A stretch of DNA of 64,000 nt from Lentimicrobium sp. L6 (lineage in GTDB: Bacteria; Bacteroidota; Bacteroidia; Bacteroidales; UBA12170): the NCBI RefSeq assembly GCF_013166655.1, contig NZ_JABKCA010000006.1, positions 1 through 64,000 of the forward strand, written 5' to 3'. Of the stretch, positions 45,926 to 56,047 are shown piece by piece. The position numbers and the translations under genes were made by a program. Position 1 is the stretch's first letter, and every line of letters starts with the position of its first letter. Below the pieces are notes generated by a model. It ran no database searches, was not told where the DNA came from, and saw nothing but the letters and a program-made list of their open reading frames with translations.

Positions 45926-48168
45926 TTCTCTATTTTTATTTTATAATTTGTATCATCCTTGTAATATGTGGTTTCATCTTTAGAAAGAATATACACCGAT
46001 AATTCATACTCCCCCTCCTCCAATTCTTTTGTAGGAATAATAACATTCCATCCACTAAACTCAAACTCCTGATTGGTAAAAGCTTTAGCCACATCTGCCC
46101 GTGGTAGTCCATAATCACTAGGAAAATATTTCTCCCCAATTCTTATGACCATACCCAAAGCTGATGAGTTGTGCAGATCATCCACAGCCCAACCTCGAAT
46201 CTCAATGCTTTCTCCTTTGATTTCAACGGCCTCCTCAAAATTATTAGCTCTGTTTATATTATCAATTACATATCTGGTCTTCATAGGAGATTCAATAAGG
46301 TCGGCTAATAATTCCTTAGAATGCGCCTCAATAAACCTTACAGTGTATTTGTTTTCCGGAACCCAAAAGCTTTTCTTGTCTTTATTCACCACCTTAAAAT
46401 CAATATCATAACAGCCCCTATCAAAGTGTATTGGTATTTTTACCGACCAACCTGACATCATCAAACTATTATCTTCATACCTATCAACAACATCTTTTCT
46501 TGGATTGACAAACTGTATTGGATATTCTTTATCTGCAATACTCACAAATACATTATTCATAGGGTTTTGACCTGTTTCATTTTTCACCCAACCATTTATC
46601 TCCAAAAAGTTTTCTTTGTGATGCGGAAGTATATAATTCCCATTTTGTCCACCAATATTATCTACCACAAACTCTGCTGACTCACCCCCACTAGTCATTT
46701 CTAAATTATTAACACTCACTTGATTTGGCATAACATAAATTTCTTCGCTACCCTCCCCAAAAACAAACTTGTTATCAATCAATAGGGCTAGTTCAATATT
46801 CTGTATACCCCTTTGTAAAAGATTTGTTTTTATTTCAGCTTTCCAAATCAAACCTAAAGAATCGCATTCTTTCACCTTACATGCTTCAAAGTACTGTTCA
46901 TTAATTTTAATAAATACCTTCTTGGGTTTATTTGAAAAATCTTTAACAATTGCTCTGCCAGCTATTTGAAGCAAAGGAATGGAATGAACAAATGGTTTTT
47001 GAACATGAGCATTACCTATTCCATTTAAAGCATCGACACTCCAAAAAACGCTATCTTTCGAGTTTAAATAATCTGATTTCTCATATATAGGTGAAATATA
47101 ATCCTCAACTTCTATTTTATGAAAATATCTTTTCACTTGTGCTTTATGATGCTCAATATGATCGATAATATTTAATTTACTTACTTTCCTCCCAAAATCA
47201 TTCGGTAATTGAGGATGGTACTGATTAAATATCCTAGCAATAACTAAATCACCTACTCCTTGAGTAAAATGTGAAGTTTCAAAGTAATTGAGGTTATTAG
47301 TTGTAATGGAGTTCAAGTCACTGAAATCGTAGAAATCAGTAAGCTCCGACAACATCTCCAATCCTCGATAATATCTTTCCAAATCTAGGTTTAGAATTGT
47401 AGTGGCATGAACTGGATTGATAAAAAATTGGATGTTAATTTCATGTTCTTTTGCAAGATTCACAATGTTTTCAATTTCCTTTATTGTGATATTTAAACGG
47501 CTTGGAAATTTCCTAGCACCCGAAGGTTTTAAAAATCGTGAACTAGAATTATGTGCTAACTTGCCTTTATTGCTAAGGCTTTCGAAAAAACTATTATAAG
47601 TAATTCCATTTTCAAATACTAAAGACCTATCTATTAATGGACTGCCCTTGGTATAAAAAAGGTTAATATAGTTCCAGGATGGCAGATAAAAAATATAGGA
47701 CTGGAAAAATTTGATTTTTTCTATGAAGGTTGAAGGCGGTTTCTTTCTCAATAAATCATTTTCACTAGCTTCAACACCATAGAGTATGCCTTCAAAATCT
47801 AGCGATATCAATAAATTCTCAATCTTAACACCATGCGATATTAAATTACATATATCCTGATAATGAGCTTTTGGAATTCCTGCACTATAGGTCATATTGT
47901 AATATTTGGAATTATTAATTCTTGCTGGGTTCAAAGCATTAACACGTGATGATCCAAAGATAAAAGAATGATACCTATCAGGACTATTTAATACGTGTTT
48001 CATCTTCATGTATCGTTTATTTGGTTCCAATTTCGAATTTCTGTAATTACCAAAAAAGACTCCATAAGGATCAACAATGATATTGAAATATAGAATTGGC
48101 GCCGTGACGATAAAAAGAACGAGTACTACTTTAGCCAAACTGATATAAAAAGTTTTAAAATCAGGCAT
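45922..48168 (-). CDS. SGNH-like partner of the MBOAT acyltransferase with two C-terminal GW modules
   Basis: 748 residues. One N-terminal transmembrane helix (about 10-30). Residues 40-320 resemble the SGNH/AlgX-AlgJ-like partner proteins: FIFGSSRVNALNP carries the GSS block, and YFETSHFTQGVGDLVIARI near 295-315 is a His-containing block-V-like segment. A linking beta region follows, then two copies of the GW module at 521-613 and 654-748 (ending GWAVDD...GLPRADVA...FSGWNVIIP). In related pairs the MBOAT passes an acyl group across the membrane and the SGNH protein places it on polysaccharide. It lies 3 nt after the MBOAT gene. The catalytic assignment is by pattern only. Confidence 0.78.
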   Translation of the reverse strand: MPDFKTFYISLAKVVLVLFIVTAPILYFNIIVDPYGVFFGNYRNSKLEPNKRYMKMKHVLNSPDRYHSFIFGSSRVNALNPARINNSKYYNMTYSAGIPKAHYQDICNLISHGVKIENLLISLDFEGILYGVEASENDLLRKKPPSTFIEKIKFFQSYIFYLPSWNYINLFYTKGSPLIDRSLVFENGITYNSFFESLSNKGKLAHNSSSRFLKPSGARKFPSRLNITIKEIENIVNLAKEHEINIQFFINPVHATTILNLDLERYYRGLEMLSELTDFYDFSDLNSITTNNLNYFETSHFTQGVGDLVIARIFNQYHPQLPNDFGRKVSKLNIIDHIEHHKAQVKRYFHKIEVEDYISPIYEKSDYLNSKDSVFWSVDALNGIGNAHVQKPFVHSIPLLQIAGRAIVKDFSNKPKKVFIKINEQYFEACKVKECDSLGLIWKAEIKTNLLQRGIQNIELALLIDNKFVFGEGSEEIYVMPNQVSVNNLEMTSGGESAEFVVDNIGGQNGNYILPHHKENFLEINGWVKNETGQNPMNNVFVSIADKEYPIQFVNPRKDVVDRYEDNSLMMSGWSVKIPIHFDRGCYDIDFKVVNKDKKSFWVPENKYTVRFIEAHSKELLADLIESPMKTRYVIDNINRANNFEEAVEIKGESIEIRGWAVDDLHNSSALGMVIRIGEKYFPSDYGLPRADVAKAFTNQEFEFSGWNVIIPTKELEEGEYELSVYILSKDETTYYKDDTNYKIKIEK

Positions 48169-48171
48169 AGG

Positions 48172-49620
48172 CTAGAATTGAAAGTAAATAAACTGTTGAG
48201 AACTAGAAAACTGACCTAGATACACAAGACTTGCTATCGCTAAAAGATAAACTGTCCACCTCATAAAGAATGGAAGGTTTTCAATTTGAAGGAAATATTG
48301 TTTTCTTCTTTGAACCCATTCAACTATAATCAACAATATAACAAACACGAATGAGGGTGACAAAACCCAGTTAAAAATAAGCTCTGGTCTAACTCCAATA
48401 TTCAACACCGATAATTTTAAATAGCTGAAAGCTTCAGATAAACTTGCCGACCTAAAGAACACCATCGAGAAGGTAAACAAAGCAAATGTTATTAAAATTT
48501 GCAGGGTCTCTTTTAGGCTTGGAAGTTTTCTATCATATGCCACAATATTAGTGTATTTTCTCTTTTTAGATGATAATAACAAGGGCAAATAATACAATCC
48601 ATTAAGAAATCCCCAAATCACAAAAGTCCAATTTGCTCCATGCCAAAAACCACTGATGGTAAATGTGATTATTATATTTCTTACTTGCTTAGATTTAGAA
48701 CAATAGCTCCCACCCAATGGAATAAATACATAATCGCGAAACCAAGTAGAAAGTGAAATATGCCAACGCTGCCAAAACTCATTTATATTTCTGGAGAAAA
48801 AGGGATAGGCGAAATTCCTCATCAAATCGAAGCCAAAAAGTCTTGCTGTACCTATTGCAATATCTGTATATCCAGAAAAATCACCATAAATTTGAAATAC
48901 GAATAAAATAGCTCCAAATATCAAAACAAGCCCAGGTGTTGCAGCTAAATCTCCACCAAAAATTAAGTCAACTTGGATGGCTAAGGTATCGGCAATCACC
49001 ACCTTCTTAATTAATCCTGCTAATATTTGTCTAAGGCCATCTTTGGCTTTTACAACATTAAAAACTCTCGCATTCTGAAATTGAGGTAAAAGTTTTGAAG
49101 CCCGTTCTATAGGTCCCGCTACCAATTGTGGAAAAAAGCTGACAAAAGCAAAAAATGAAATTATCTGTGTAGTGGGTTCTATTTTCTTTCTATATATATC
49201 TATGGTATAACTCAGAGTTTGAAAAGTATAGAAGCTAATTCCAACAGGTAAAATAATATTCAAACTCGATTCATGTAGATGAATTCCCACGTATCTAAAC
49301 GCCTCAATAAGTGATTCTGAAAAGAAATTATAGTATTTAAAAAAGCCCAGAAAACCCAAGTTGATGGCTAAACTAAGCCATAGTAATAGTTTCCTACCTA
49401 GCTTCCCTTTTTGTTTTGCTAAAAAATATCCTATGGTATAGTCTGAAATTGAGCTGATAAAAATCAATGATAAAAAACGCCAATCCCACCAACCATAAAA
49501 CACATAGCTTGCCACAACTAGTAAAAGGTTTTGTACTTTGAGGTTTTTATTGAAAACAAACCAATACAGCACAAAAACAATAGGCAAAAACAAGGCAAAG
49601 GTGAGTGAATTAAATATCAT
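48172..49620 (-). CDS. MBOAT-family O-acyltransferase (AlgI-like)
   Basis: 482 residues, about eleven transmembrane segments, the normal AlgI size. Diagnostic blocks: YVFYGWWDWRFL, FFPQLVAGPIERAS, YGDFSGYTDIAIGTARLFGF, FWQRWHISLSTWFRDYVFIPLGG, and the catalytic histidine in SGFWHGANWTF. It would move an acetyl (or other acyl) group from a cytoplasmic donor to the periplasmic side for O-acylation of the glycan. The following SGNH-like gene is its expected partner, 3 nt downstream. Confidence 0.95.
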   Translation of the reverse strand: MIFNSLTFALFLPIVFVLYWFVFNKNLKVQNLLLVVASYVFYGWWDWRFLSLIFISSISDYTIGYFLAKQKGKLGRKLLLWLSLAINLGFLGFFKYYNFFSESLIEAFRYVGIHLHESSLNIILPVGISFYTFQTLSYTIDIYRKKIEPTTQIISFFAFVSFFPQLVAGPIERASKLLPQFQNARVFNVVKAKDGLRQILAGLIKKVVIADTLAIQVDLIFGGDLAATPGLVLIFGAILFVFQIYGDFSGYTDIAIGTARLFGFDLMRNFAYPFFSRNINEFWQRWHISLSTWFRDYVFIPLGGSYCSKSKQVRNIIITFTISGFWHGANWTFVIWGFLNGLYYLPLLLSSKKRKYTNIVAYDRKLPSLKETLQILITFALFTFSMVFFRSASLSEAFSYLKLSVLNIGVRPELIFNWVLSPSFVFVILLIIVEWVQRRKQYFLQIENLPFFMRWTVYLLAIASLVYLGQFSSSQQFIYFQF

Positions 49621-49623
49621 AAT

Positions 49624-50673
49624 TTAGTTTTTTGCACTCTTTATAGATATTAATTCCCGCTTCAATTTCTTAATTTCATCAGATTGTAGTTTTAGTTTTT
49701 CCATCAACAAAGGAATTACTAGTTCTAAATTTAAACCTGAATATGGTTCCCAAGCATCTGTTTCCGAGGGTAAAGAATCGTTAAACAATGTGTTGCTATT
49801 ATCTAAAAACAATTCTGCAATTCTATTATTCGACTGGGTATATTTATTGATTATAGCAATGCTTTCTAAAGGAGATAGAAAACCCTTAGTACTTGTATTA
49901 TTTTTTCGCTGTTTTTCGTTTATTATATCATGCATGAGATCGAGGTAGCTATGATCGTGCTGATCTTTAACCAATTCCTTACTAAGTCTCAATAACTCTA
50001 TGGTATCTCTATCGAAGCCAATATTGAAATTCTCATTGGAAAACGGAGGATTCTGAAATTCCGTATCCCTCTTAACACCTAAAACACCTAGAAAATGCTC
50101 AACAACATCTTCTCCAATTGTTGATTTTTCATAGGGAAAAACCTGAAATTCAGAAGGTTCAAATTTATCTAGCCACATATTCAAATTATCTAACCAGTCT
50201 AGGTTAAGGGTTTCATAATAATCTTGAATATTATTGCACTCAGGAAGCTTATGACCCCATTGCTTCCAGGCAGATTCTAAATATTTATCTTGTCGTCTTA
50301 GGTATAATATAATGCTCAGATCAAAACCCAATTTCTCGATTATATCTTTCATTAAACCAGACCACCAGTGCCAAAAGAAACCCTCGTTACTTATCACAAT
50401 CTTTTTTATCCTATTTTTCTGACAATACCTTTTTATGTCGCTAAAAAGCTCAATACACTCTTTATCAGCATGCTTAACAAAGGTATTCATAAAATAGGGT
50501 GCATGATTATGCTGATTTCCATTTGAATAGTCATTAGAGTTAAGATTTGGATACAAAATGGAATGCTTATTAAATAAGTGTTTTCTATTGGTGTTTAAAA
50601 AACTTTGAATGGCACTACTCCCTGTTTTAGGTTGTCCAATATGTAAGTAAATCTTTATCCTCTTTTTAAACAT
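49624..50673 (-). CDS. Sulfotransferase-like protein
   Basis: 349 residues from the ATG at 50673; a TTG two codons upstream is less likely. The phosphosulfate loop is IYLHIGQPKTGSSAIQSFL at residues 8-26. IILYLRRQDKYLESAWKQW near 127 is the 3'-phosphate-binding strand and helix, as in bacterial capsule-type sulfotransferases. The C-terminal third is helical with a terminal coiled coil (MEKLKLQSDEIKKLKREL). It sits between the MBOAT gene and the 1762-residue fusion gene in one operon, so it probably sulfates the glycan of this locus; the site is unknown. Confidence 0.8.
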   Translation of the reverse strand: MFKKRIKIYLHIGQPKTGSSAIQSFLNTNRKHLFNKHSILYPNLNSNDYSNGNQHNHAPYFMNTFVKHADKECIELFSDIKRYCQKNRIKKIVISNEGFFWHWWSGLMKDIIEKLGFDLSIILYLRRQDKYLESAWKQWGHKLPECNNIQDYYETLNLDWLDNLNMWLDKFEPSEFQVFPYEKSTIGEDVVEHFLGVLGVKRDTEFQNPPFSNENFNIGFDRDTIELLRLSKELVKDQHDHSYLDLMHDIINEKQRKNNTSTKGFLSPLESIAIINKYTQSNNRIAELFLDNSNTLFNDSLPSETDAWEPYSGLNLELVIPLLMEKLKLQSDEIKKLKRELISIKSAKN

Positions 50674-50727
50674 GATCAATTTGTTTGATGATTGATTGTT
50701 TTTAAAAAACTAATTATTGTCTGGTTA

Positions 50728-53700
50728 TTATATCCTGTTTTGTAAAATCATCTTGCTATCATATAGCTCTGCAAATTCCTTGTCATTTAAATCTGGCCAT
50801 ATATTTCTAAGATCACAAGTTACACTATTAATCATTAAATCTATAACCTTTGGCGAAAGTTTGTTTTCCTGAACCACCTTTAAATGGATTTTATAATAAT
50901 CGGGAAGTGTATTTTTCGCTAAAATCTTATTTGTAACTACAACTGATGTGGAATGAACACGATGATAGTTGAGGTGAGCAGGATGATAATATATTTCCCC
51001 TGTTTTTAATATGGATAGGTATGAATACCAGTCTCCACCATTTTTAAACTCAGCTGCTTTTTCAAAATCAACAGATTTAATAGCTTGTGCTTCAAAAATA
51101 ACTGCACTAACATTTGGAATGGTATTTCTAATGGCAAGAGCAGATTCTATTTCATTTTTACCCTCCTCATAATATTCTTTTTGCCACCTCTCTTTGGGAA
51201 ACCCAAGGTTACTGTAATGACCAATATTGATATAATGTTCCTTTTCCACTTCGCCAATTTGATCAACTTGATGAGAAGCACTATAAGCCATCCGTACATT
51301 AGGATTGCTAAAAGCTACCAATAGACTCTCAATAAATTCGGGGGTTGCCACATCATCTCCTTCGGCAATCCATATATATTTCCCTTGTGCTTGTTCCACA
51401 CCTTTTCCCCATTGCTTAAAAGGGGAACCAGTATTTACTTCATTAGTAATAATTCGAATACTGGAATTCGTTTCATACTTTCTAATTAATGATAAACTAT
51501 TGTCAGTGGAACAATCATCAAGTATAATTATCTCAAAATCCTTAAATGTTTGATTTAAAATACTCTCAATCCTTTCTACCACAAAATCACCATGATTAAA
51601 AACAGGAACCACAACACTCACCAATGGTTGTGTTTTCATTTCCTTATGGCAAGCCTTCAATATTTGAGGAACAGCAATATCAGTAGTATATGATGAGAAC
51701 ACCTTCTCTCGGGCTTTGGCACCAAGTTTTTGCTTTAGCTTTTCATCAGAAATCAATTTAGAAATAACATCAGCAGCTTTCTCCACATCAAGAAAAGGAA
51801 CGGAAAAACCAGCATCATCGCCAACTAAGGTAGGAATGCCACCAGCTTTTTCAAAACAAACTATTGGCAAGCCACACTCAGCTGCCTCTAAACACACTAA
51901 TGGAAACGGATCCTCTCTAGAAGGTAAGAAAAATAAATCTCCAGCGGCAAAATATTCAGATGGATTATTTCGTGATGGAATAATGTTAATCAGCTTTTCT
52001 AACTTATACTTCTTGATATACTCTTCCCACTCGGTCCAGTCTCCCCAGTCTGCATGCTCAATATTCCAATAATTATCACCAATCCAATTAAACTCAAAAT
52101 TCTCAACCCCTCTCTTTTTTAATTCATGAGCTACTTTAATAAAAACATCGGTGCCTTTCCTCCAGTTAATAGTTCCACAAGCCCAAATAATGGTTTTATG
52201 TTCTGGCAAAGCAAGCATTTCCCTTCGGTCCAACTTGTTTGGTTCTACTATATAATGAGGCTTAATAAATTCATGTATGCATAAAATATCCGTAGGTTTT
52301 ATATTATGATTTTCTTGAAGGTTTATTTCTACAGGTTCTGAACAAGCAATATGTAAATTAGTTTTGTTTTTCCAGACTTCACGTGTTTTGTCGAGTGTGT
52401 ACTTTTGTATTGATTTTTCGAGCTCGTGTATATGAGTGATAAATGGAGCATTAAAAGCTGAAAGGAAAGAATATATCTGAGTAGAAACTATGGTGTTTCC
52501 ATATATTAAATCAACCGTTCCTACCTTATTCTCGAGCTGATGTATGGCCTCCTCTCCATATTCGTTTTCTAATTGATCCCACATATAAAGGTCAGCTACA
52601 CTTTCAATAGCAAACTTTAACTTTCCACCATCATCTCCAAGTTTTAAGGCCACAACACTCATTTTAATACTGGTATTATGATACAACCAATTTAAAATAT
52701 TCAATAAAATCTGTTGAGCTCCAGCTTGAAACAAATCGTGAGTTATGAATAAAATGCTTGGGCCTGTGGGAAGTTTTTTACGATGTTCAGATTGGTCAAT
52801 TCTCATTTTATCGCTAAAATAAGATTTCTGAATACTGAATGAACTATCTTTCACAAACTGTGGCCAAAGTCTTTCTAAATAATGTGCCAAGGTGTAGTCC
52901 AACTGATTTTTCTCCTCTTCAAAATCTTCCATCTGAATATTTAACTGGAGTAGTTCCTTAAAGGATTGGGGGCGAAACCAAAACATTGATCCTGTTGGAA
53001 ATTCAAAATTGAAATCACTTCTAGTTGATCGAATTTTAGGTAATTTACTGTGGGATTGGTAAAACTTCGCAGATGCATCATCATTAATCCAATCATTATC
53101 TTTATAAACAACTGATAGATAAGGGTATTCAATTGGCCAAACGACACCAAGTTTTTTATCACTTTTAAATGAATGTAAAATTTTCTTAATGGGAGCTTTT
53201 CCGCCAATCAATTGCTCTAGAAGGTATTTTCGCCACCCCTCTAAATGTAAGTTGTGTGGACTTTTCTTAGAGTGTATTTTACATACCAAATCATAGTTTT
53301 GTAAATGACTTTTATAATAACTCACAAAAGGAAATATATCTCGCCCTTTATTGGAGAATGATTTAACTAATACCTGGCTTCCTTTAAATTTTGAACTAAA
53401 CAATACATTCACTTTTTCAATATAATTTGCTCTTGTACTAATAAAAATATCAAAAGAAATGGGTATATTTTTAAGATACTCTATTATTTCATCGGCCAAA
53501 TCAAAATAGTATAAATGACATACTATTGCAACTTTCTGTTCTGTCCAAGAATCATCATCTATTTCTACATTGTTAATATCTGCAAGGCTCAAACTATGAT
53601 TTTCATCTACCTTTATCGCTTTGGGTAAGCGATTCTCATTAATACCATATTTCAAATAATGTAATAATGGATTTATTCCGAAACTTACTACATCAGGATT

Positions 53701-56016
53701 TGTTTCTAAATAAAACTGATTATCAAAGTCTTTGCTTGGGTTTCTTTTTTCCTTATATCCCCAATATAAATAGTGTTCATGTGGCTCAATGCCTGCTTCT
53801 TTTACATCTTTATTCTTATGAATATAATATTCGGCATTGAATAAATCACTTTCTTTTATAAGCTTCAGTGTATCATTATCAGACATCTCTGTGATTACAT
53901 TTGGAGTATCTGTTTGTCGTTCTAATATTCTTTGGTATTCTGTGTTGGTCAGCTCATTTCCCTCAACATCAATATTCACACATTTTCGAGTTTCTTTTTT
54001 GCCAAACAATAAATAATGATACAAGGGATTTATTCCAGCCTCCTTAACATCAGGATTTTGCTCTAAATAGAGTTTACTATTAAATATTTCAGAGGGATTT
54101 CTTCCCTCTATGCCTCCATGAAAAAGAAAATGTTTGATTGGGGAAACTCCAGACACCTCCACATCCTCATTATTTGAAAGATAATAATTTGCATCGAAAA
54201 GCTCAGTGTTTTTGAGCAGTTTATCAAAACGATATTTAAGAATAATATTTGTTATAGCCTCAAATATTGGCAACCTAAATACCTTTGTTATTCTCCACGA
54301 TATAGAGTTTTTAATCATTTTGGCATTTATTTCTAAGTTTAATTTTTCACTGTGAAGGTTTTGAACCTGACTCTCTTTATCTTGAATTACTCGCTCCAAC
54401 TCAACTACACTTTCCTCTGTACTGTTTATTATGGCACGATTATCCTGATTCTTACTTTCTAATATTTCTATTTGCTTTAAATATTTATTGATTGAGAGGT
54501 TCAACTTTTCATTTTTCTTCTTAAACCTGATATTATCATCCTTAAGCAGTTGCGAACCATAGTTCAAGAATTCAAAGTACATTTCTGGAGATATCTTGTT
54601 TTTCCATTTATTCTTTAGAGAAATATCCATCTCATGAATTTTTTTCGCATTACTCCTTACTCCAGATGAATTGGTATCAATATATTTTCCTGTAAGTTTA
54701 TTCATATGAATAATAGAACCCAACATTGATACTTGTATTATAAAATTCCAATCCTCATATAATTCAAAATCCTCATCAAACTCACATTCTTTGAGAACAG
54801 AATTGCTAAACATTATTGCGTTTAATGGAATATAATTCCCCCATAAAAGCTTTATAAAATCGAAGTCATCATTGTAAACATTTAAGACATCATGATTAGC
54901 ATCTACTCTTTCTATATTAGAATATGCAGCAACAGAATTGCTTCCTTGTAAAACATTAATTAAAGCCCCACAATGAAAGCTATACAACAGATCATCTTCA
55001 TCAAGGAAACAGAAATAGGTGCCGTTTACATGTTTTAAACCAACATTTGCAGCTTGTGGCCTCGATAATGGTCTGTTCTCAGAAATTACTCTCAATGGAA
55101 AATTCCCACAAGAATCCCCTAAAACAATTGAATTCTTCCCCAATGCATCTATCACTAGAACTTCAATATTTGAATAGCTTTGTTCACTTATAGACTTTAA
55201 GGCTTGAGCTAAATCTCTCCTGTTCATTGTTCGAACAACAATAGAAATCAATGGATTATTATCATTTGGTAGATTTGAATCAATATTAATTGGACCCTTT
55301 TTTTGGTTTGTTTTTTGCCAAACTTCACTTCCAGAAAACAAATCTGTTGATGGCAAATAAAAATAAGCTTCGGCATATTTTATATTTTTCCCCAAAGTAT
55401 AAGTTCTATAGGCATGAAGTGCATTTATATGATATTTATAATCCTGAGCTTCAAGTTGACTTTTGAAACAGTCCATGGCTTGGTTTAATTGAGCATAAAA
55501 ACCTGATATATCGAGAAGTCTATTGGCTTTCTGCATTTGCCCAATTTCATAAAAATACAACTCTATTTGATGAGAACACCTTTTTACTGATTCAACAAGA
55601 ACCTGAAAAACAGAAATATGGTCAGGGTGTATTTCTGAAGAAGAAGGGAGATATATTATAGCTGGATGATGAGTTTCTAGTAATTGTAAAATATGTAAAA
55701 TACTACTTTCATTAAAAAGGAATCCTCTATCTGGATAATCTAGAAAGATAGGCTCTCCATATCCTAAAACACACGCTGCATTTATAGATTCTTGCTGCCT
55801 AATGGATTTATACAGACTTGACTTCTGACTCTCAATCACCGGTGAAGCACCATCGGTAATAATAATCACTTCTACCTGATCTCCTTGGGCCAAATGTTTT
55901 AGAATAGCACCTCCACAGCCGAATACTTCATCATCGGGATGTGGAGCAAATACCAGAACATTTCCTTTTTGCCAATCATTAGTTGTTTTATAAGGAATAA
56001 AGTCTTGCTCTTCCAT
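50728..56016 (-). CDS. Giant fusion: PIG-L deacetylase, GT2, coiled coil, NPDV repeats, RgpF-like, GT4, GT2
   Basis: 1762 residues in one uninterrupted frame. 1-225: PIG-L/LmbE deacetylase, with the Zn motif HPDDE at 26-30 and HPDH at 130-133. 255-470: GT2 domain (SIVVRTMNRRD, FLDEDDLL). 495-565: coiled coil. 571-586: SWRITKVFRLPIF tail motif. 606-800: four repeats of about 40 residues in two pairs (YYLSNNEDV..HFLFHGG, YLEQNPDV..HYLLFGK, YYIHKNKDV..HYLYWGY, YLETNPDV..HYLKYGI). 826-1075: RgpF-like domain (SNKGRDIFPF, CKIHSKKSP). 1087-1455: GT4 (GTINWRKGTDVFI, PSREDPFPLVCLEAAECGLP). 1464-1720: second GT2 (VPVFNHGDF, AEGDDVAT). It probably builds several linkages and N-deacetylates a sugar. No signal peptide, so cytoplasmic. 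Confidence 0.88.
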   Translation of the reverse strand: MEEQDFIPYKTTNDWQKGNVLVFAPHPDDEVFGCGGAILKHLAQGDQVEVIIITDGASPVIESQKSSLYKSIRQQESINAACVLGYGEPIFLDYPDRGFLFNESSILHILQLLETHHPAIIYLPSSSEIHPDHISVFQVLVESVKRCSHQIELYFYEIGQMQKANRLLDISGFYAQLNQAMDCFKSQLEAQDYKYHINALHAYRTYTLGKNIKYAEAYFYLPSTDLFSGSEVWQKTNQKKGPINIDSNLPNDNNPLISIVVRTMNRRDLAQALKSISEQSYSNIEVLVIDALGKNSIVLGDSCGNFPLRVISENRPLSRPQAANVGLKHVNGTYFCFLDEDDLLYSFHCGALINVLQGSNSVAAYSNIERVDANHDVLNVYNDDFDFIKLLWGNYIPLNAIMFSNSVLKECEFDEDFELYEDWNFIIQVSMLGSIIHMNKLTGKYIDTNSSGVRSNAKKIHEMDISLKNKWKNKISPEMYFEFLNYGSQLLKDDNIRFKKKNEKLNLSINKYLKQIEILESKNQDNRAIINSTEESVVELERVIQDKESQVQNLHSEKLNLEINAKMIKNSISWRITKVFRLPIFEAITNIILKYRFDKLLKNTELFDANYYLSNNEDVEVSGVSPIKHFLFHGGIEGRNPSEIFNSKLYLEQNPDVKEAGINPLYHYLLFGKKETRKCVNIDVEGNELTNTEYQRILERQTDTPNVITEMSDNDTLKLIKESDLFNAEYYIHKNKDVKEAGIEPHEHYLYWGYKEKRNPSKDFDNQFYLETNPDVVSFGINPLLHYLKYGINENRLPKAIKVDENHSLSLADINNVEIDDDSWTEQKVAIVCHLYYFDLADEIIEYLKNIPISFDIFISTRANYIEKVNVLFSSKFKGSQVLVKSFSNKGRDIFPFVSYYKSHLQNYDLVCKIHSKKSPHNLHLEGWRKYLLEQLIGGKAPIKKILHSFKSDKKLGVVWPIEYPYLSVVYKDNDWINDDASAKFYQSHSKLPKIRSTRSDFNFEFPTGSMFWFRPQSFKELLQLNIQMEDFEEEKNQLDYTLAHYLERLWPQFVKDSSFSIQKSYFSDKMRIDQSEHRKKLPTGPSILFITHDLFQAGAQQILLNILNWLYHNTSIKMSVVALKLGDDGGKLKFAIESVADLYMWDQLENEYGEEAIHQLENKVGTVDLIYGNTIVSTQIYSFLSAFNAPFITHIHELEKSIQKYTLDKTREVWKNKTNLHIACSEPVEINLQENHNIKPTDILCIHEFIKPHYIVEPNKLDRREMLALPEHKTIIWACGTINWRKGTDVFIKVAHELKKRGVENFEFNWIGDNYWNIEHADWGDWTEWEEYIKKYKLEKLINIIPSRNNPSEYFAAGDLFFLPSREDPFPLVCLEAAECGLPIVCFEKAGGIPTLVGDDAGFSVPFLDVEKAADVISKLISDEKLKQKLGAKAREKVFSSYTTDIAVPQILKACHKEMKTQPLVSVVVPVFNHGDFVVERIESILNQTFKDFEIIILDDCSTDNSLSLIRKYETNSSIRIITNEVNTGSPFKQWGKGVEQAQGKYIWIAEGDDVATPEFIESLLVAFSNPNVRMAYSASHQVDQIGEVEKEHYINIGHYSNLGFPKERWQKEYYEEGKNEIESALAIRNTIPNVSAVIFEAQAIKSVDFEKAAEFKNGGDWYSYLSILKTGEIYYHPAHLNYHRVHSTSVVVTNKILAKNTLPDYYKIHLKVVQENKLSPKVIDLMINSVTCDLRNIWPDLNDKEFAELYDSKMILQNRI

Positions 56017-56047
56017 TTTTTCAATAATTTTACAATGGTTTAATTCA

